The notes under the pieces are model-generated. The model was not told where the DNA came from. It was given only the letters and a program-made list of their open reading frames with translations, and searched no databases. A stretch of 64,000 bases of DNA, from positions 458,501 to 522,500 of the forward strand of contig JAIGNY010001813.1 in NCBI GenBank assembly GCA_020152595.1. Direction: 5' to 3'. This DNA comes from Chiridota heheva. Taxonomy: Eukaryota > Echinodermata > Holothuroidea > Apodida > Chiridotidae. Of the stretch, positions 61,241-64,000 are shown one piece after another. The translations under genes were made by a program, and so were the position numbers. Position 1 is the stretch's first letter; each line of letters opens with the position of its first letter.

Positions 61241-61747
61241 AAACCCTTGGTTGTCCCATCAAATGTTTCTTCAGCAGTCTGGTTTCGTACCGCGATCAGG
61301 AGAACAATTTTGTTTTCTCGATCAGGGAATCCTTTACATAAGTGTCCCACAATGCATCTATCCAAATTCGAAGTGTGTATAGGAATAACATAAGAATCAG
61401 ACACATTTTGAGCGCGGGGAACTCAACCACCAGACCACTGCGAAGGGTTCAATTTGTTTTCTTCACGAATTTAAATAATAACATGTACTTTTCACCTCGC
61501 GTTTTTAAAATTCACCGCACGTTTTTCGGAAAATTTGATGAAAAGTGAGGAATTCTTATTATGTGTTACCGTTAGGCAGTCACACTTTGACAAGGTTTTC
61601 TGAAATTATGAGAAATAACTTGGGGATTTGTGAAAATTATTTAGCAATAAGTGTCTGATAGTAGCGAAGTTGTTTTACTTTCTCGAAATTGAACATAAAC
61701 AAAGCAAACTTTGTTACAAACCTTCAATGAAACGACTGATAAGCATC
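61241..61747. other. No gene recognised
   Basis: Short ORFs without motifs. It ends exactly at the inverted LTR element. Confidence 0.35.
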
Positions 61748-62258
61748 TGTAGCCCCTTTAACTCCACATTGTCAGGATGGAGGCTAGGGTGGGGAGCTAC
61801 ATGGAATATTTCACTTAATAACAAAAACAGCAAACACAAATTAATTTCAACACTTTAAATCATGTTTTAACTCAAAATCTGCAAATCACAAGCAGATGCA
61901 ACTTTACTTAACAGAATTATAAAACCAAGTGAACATTACTGTATCATAAAACCAAGTGAAAAACATTAACAAAGGGAGAAAGTGAGGAATTGGCTGGTCA
62001 GTGAAGGATGGGTCAACCACAAGTATGTTTCTACGAATAGTGAGTAAGTACATTGTAAGAGGTATCATTATGGTCCATATAAGGAATAAAATAGGTGAAT
62101 AAGGAGATAATTTGCATGAATGAATAAGTATATCACTAGGAGGAGTAATCACTGAATATTAATGCTGCTAGGATATAAGCTGGTAAATAACTGTATGGTT
62201 AAAGAGACATAAAGAGAAAAGATAAAGATGGGTCGTGAGGGGGAAAATATCTCTTACA
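61748..62258 (-). repeat. 3' LTR of copy 2
   Basis: Begins TGTAGCCCCTTTAACTCC, the complement of the LTR end, and finishes CTCTTACA. It keeps the GACAATGTGGAG form seen in the 5' LTR of copy 1. Confidence 0.9.
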
Positions 62259-64000
62259 ACTCTCCCCGCCGAATATTGTCACATCCTCGGGACAATGGTG
62301 AATAGCAAAAAAAAACTTATAATAATACGGATACACGAATACATTAGTTACAAATCGTAAAAATGCTACACTACTAACCAAATATAGAATATAATCATCA
62401 TAGACGGATGTCAAATAAGCAAGAACAGTATACGTGGTATAGAATCAGGAAACAAAACAAAGTTTAAACACAAATAACACAGATGATAAACGCATCAAAT
62501 CAAGAAAAACACTGCTCCTTAATGCAGCTATCAAAATGATTAAAAGGAAAATAATGACAATTCAACAAATGATGATCAGTTAAATTTTTCCACTGCTAAC
62601 TACCATGGAGACCCTAAAAAGGATAAACAAGGAATGAATTCTTGTAGCATGAAAATGCAGCGGGTACAGGAAAAGAAAATTCCTCTTCTAGCAGGATAAC
62701 AATACAACATAAGGTACAAATATATACCTAACAAGGAGTTTCATAAATGACATTTCATTTTCAACCATAAAATAACTAGTTTGTATCCACATAATTACAC
62801 TTTCATATCATATCCAAAACTCAAAAGTTTTAACTGAAAATCACCTGACTATATATAATATAGCTATGACTAAAAGTAGACTAGTGAAGTTCAAGTTAAA
62901 TTAATCAAACAAGTGTACTTATCAAGTTCAAATTAGTTTAATAACATACAGGACAATGAAAAGAAGAAAATAAACCAATTTCATCATTGAATAAATGATC
63001 TGAACCAATCACTCCAATTGTTTTTGGTCTGAACTATAGCATTAATCTGATTAACCTGACTTTTTCTGCATAATAATGAAACTATCGTCACTTGCCGAAT
63101 GCCTATCTAGTGCACCTTATCTAAGAAGGAAGTCGAGCTTGTTAAAGCTTGCAACAACTAAGTATAAGCATTAAAGTAGAAAACTTTTGCAAAATAACAA
63201 TAGTTCACAAAATGAAGCCATTTGTAACCTCTGTACTTATAGCAAAGACTCATCAGTCACCAGCCATTCCGAAATGCAATGAACTCAATGAAAAACACAC
63301 ACACACACACCAATAATCCAAAAGCTACAAAAAACTATACCTGCATGTTTGATCTAAGACAGCTACTGTTAATTCCATCATACTTCTTTATAAAAAAAAA
63401 ATGGTAATGCATGCATTGGATTTACTCACAAGACAAGCTTGTCGACGACTATGCCGAACCAACCAAACCTGGTTGTCCCTGGAACCTTGTTCCCCATTCG
63501 GACCCTAATCGTGAGGAGACTCATCCAAAGATCACAACCAATTTAAATCAAAGAAATTCAGACTACAACCACAGCAGCCGCAACACTTCACATCACCATT
63601 CACCAACAGCACATACGTGTAAAAACAGTGTGTAATCAATTCAGTCTACTCATCTAACCAAATTCAATTAGAGAACACAAACATCAGAATATTAATTTCT
63701 GCTAAGACAAAACGAAATAAAAAACTTGAATAACATACAACATTTAAAAAAAAAGATAATTATGGAATTCCTGGATTTTCAGTCCATTTCACCAATAACA
63801 ACAAAAATCTACATTTTATAAAGCATCTGACTTTTCTTGTCAATTTTGTTTGCAACTTGTGTTATTCAAATCATTTTTTTACCCAAATTTAGCAATTAAA
63901 CAATTACAACAAAACAAATTCTTTCAAGCAACAAATTCATCTGTTCATGCATGAATTATATGCCAGAACAATATCACAACACGAACGACACAGGCCTTAT
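61748..64000 (-). mobile_element. LTR retroelement copy 2, inverted, cut by window end
   Basis: The reverse complement matches copy 1 from its 3' LTR inward to about position 55849 of copy 1. The LTR is 61748-62258 and the purine tract 62260-62270. The primer region and far LTR lie outside the window. By eye the LTR differs from copy 1 by roughly 2 percent. The interior is non-coding here as well. Confidence 0.88.

Overview
The window looks like gene-poor nuclear DNA from an animal, most likely a marine invertebrate. The evidence is eukaryotic: LINE and LTR retroelements, Polinton/Maverick remnants, tRNA-derived SINE-like repeats, fold-back and TIR elements, microsatellites, long minisatellites and splice-flanked exon-like segments. 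No operons, ribosome binding sites, rRNA or intact tRNA genes were seen. The DNA is AT-rich by eye. I cannot name the phylum or species.

Layout. 0-10 kb: a SINE-like repeat, a fold-back element, a 1.4 kb minisatellite, a LINE reverse-transcriptase relic, two tandem LINE 3' ends and a TIR transposon nested in an older repeat. 10-15 kb: the best host-gene signal, an 87 bp exon-like segment on the minus strand (10317-10403), followed by three long tandem arrays (GC-rich 14-16 bp, 16 bp, 22 bp). 15.3-18.75 kb: a DNA transposon with 42 bp inverted ends and TAA target duplications. 20-22.7 kb: three related fold-back elements and a degenerate tandem array. 23.1-30.7 kb: a decayed Polinton/adintovirus-like element, with polymerase and integrase on the minus strand and capsid protein and packaging ATPase on the plus strand. 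30.8-33.3 kb: further tandem arrays. 33.3-37.8 kb: a tandem duplication whose second copy carries a nearly full-length but broken CR1/L2-like LINE. 38-53.9 kb: mostly repeats, with a LINE 3' fragment, a 66 bp palindrome, weak exon candidates and a SINE.

The far end (54.0-64.0 kb) holds two copies of one non-coding LTR retroelement. One is complete (54461-58084) and sits inside a TA microsatellite. The other is inverted and cut by the window end (61748-64000). The complete copy has LTRs that differ at only a few positions, a primer site complementary to the 3' end of tRNA-Leu, and a purine tract. Its most unusual feature is that the primer site occurs three times in 37 bp tandem units, each separated by a small perfect stem-loop.

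No pathway can be read here. The recognisable proteins are all parts of mobile elements, and all recognised coding copies carry stops or frameshifts. The TIR, fold-back and LTR elements described probably depended on enzymes encoded elsewhere. Host coding sequence is limited to a few short, splice-flanked candidates that need transcript support.
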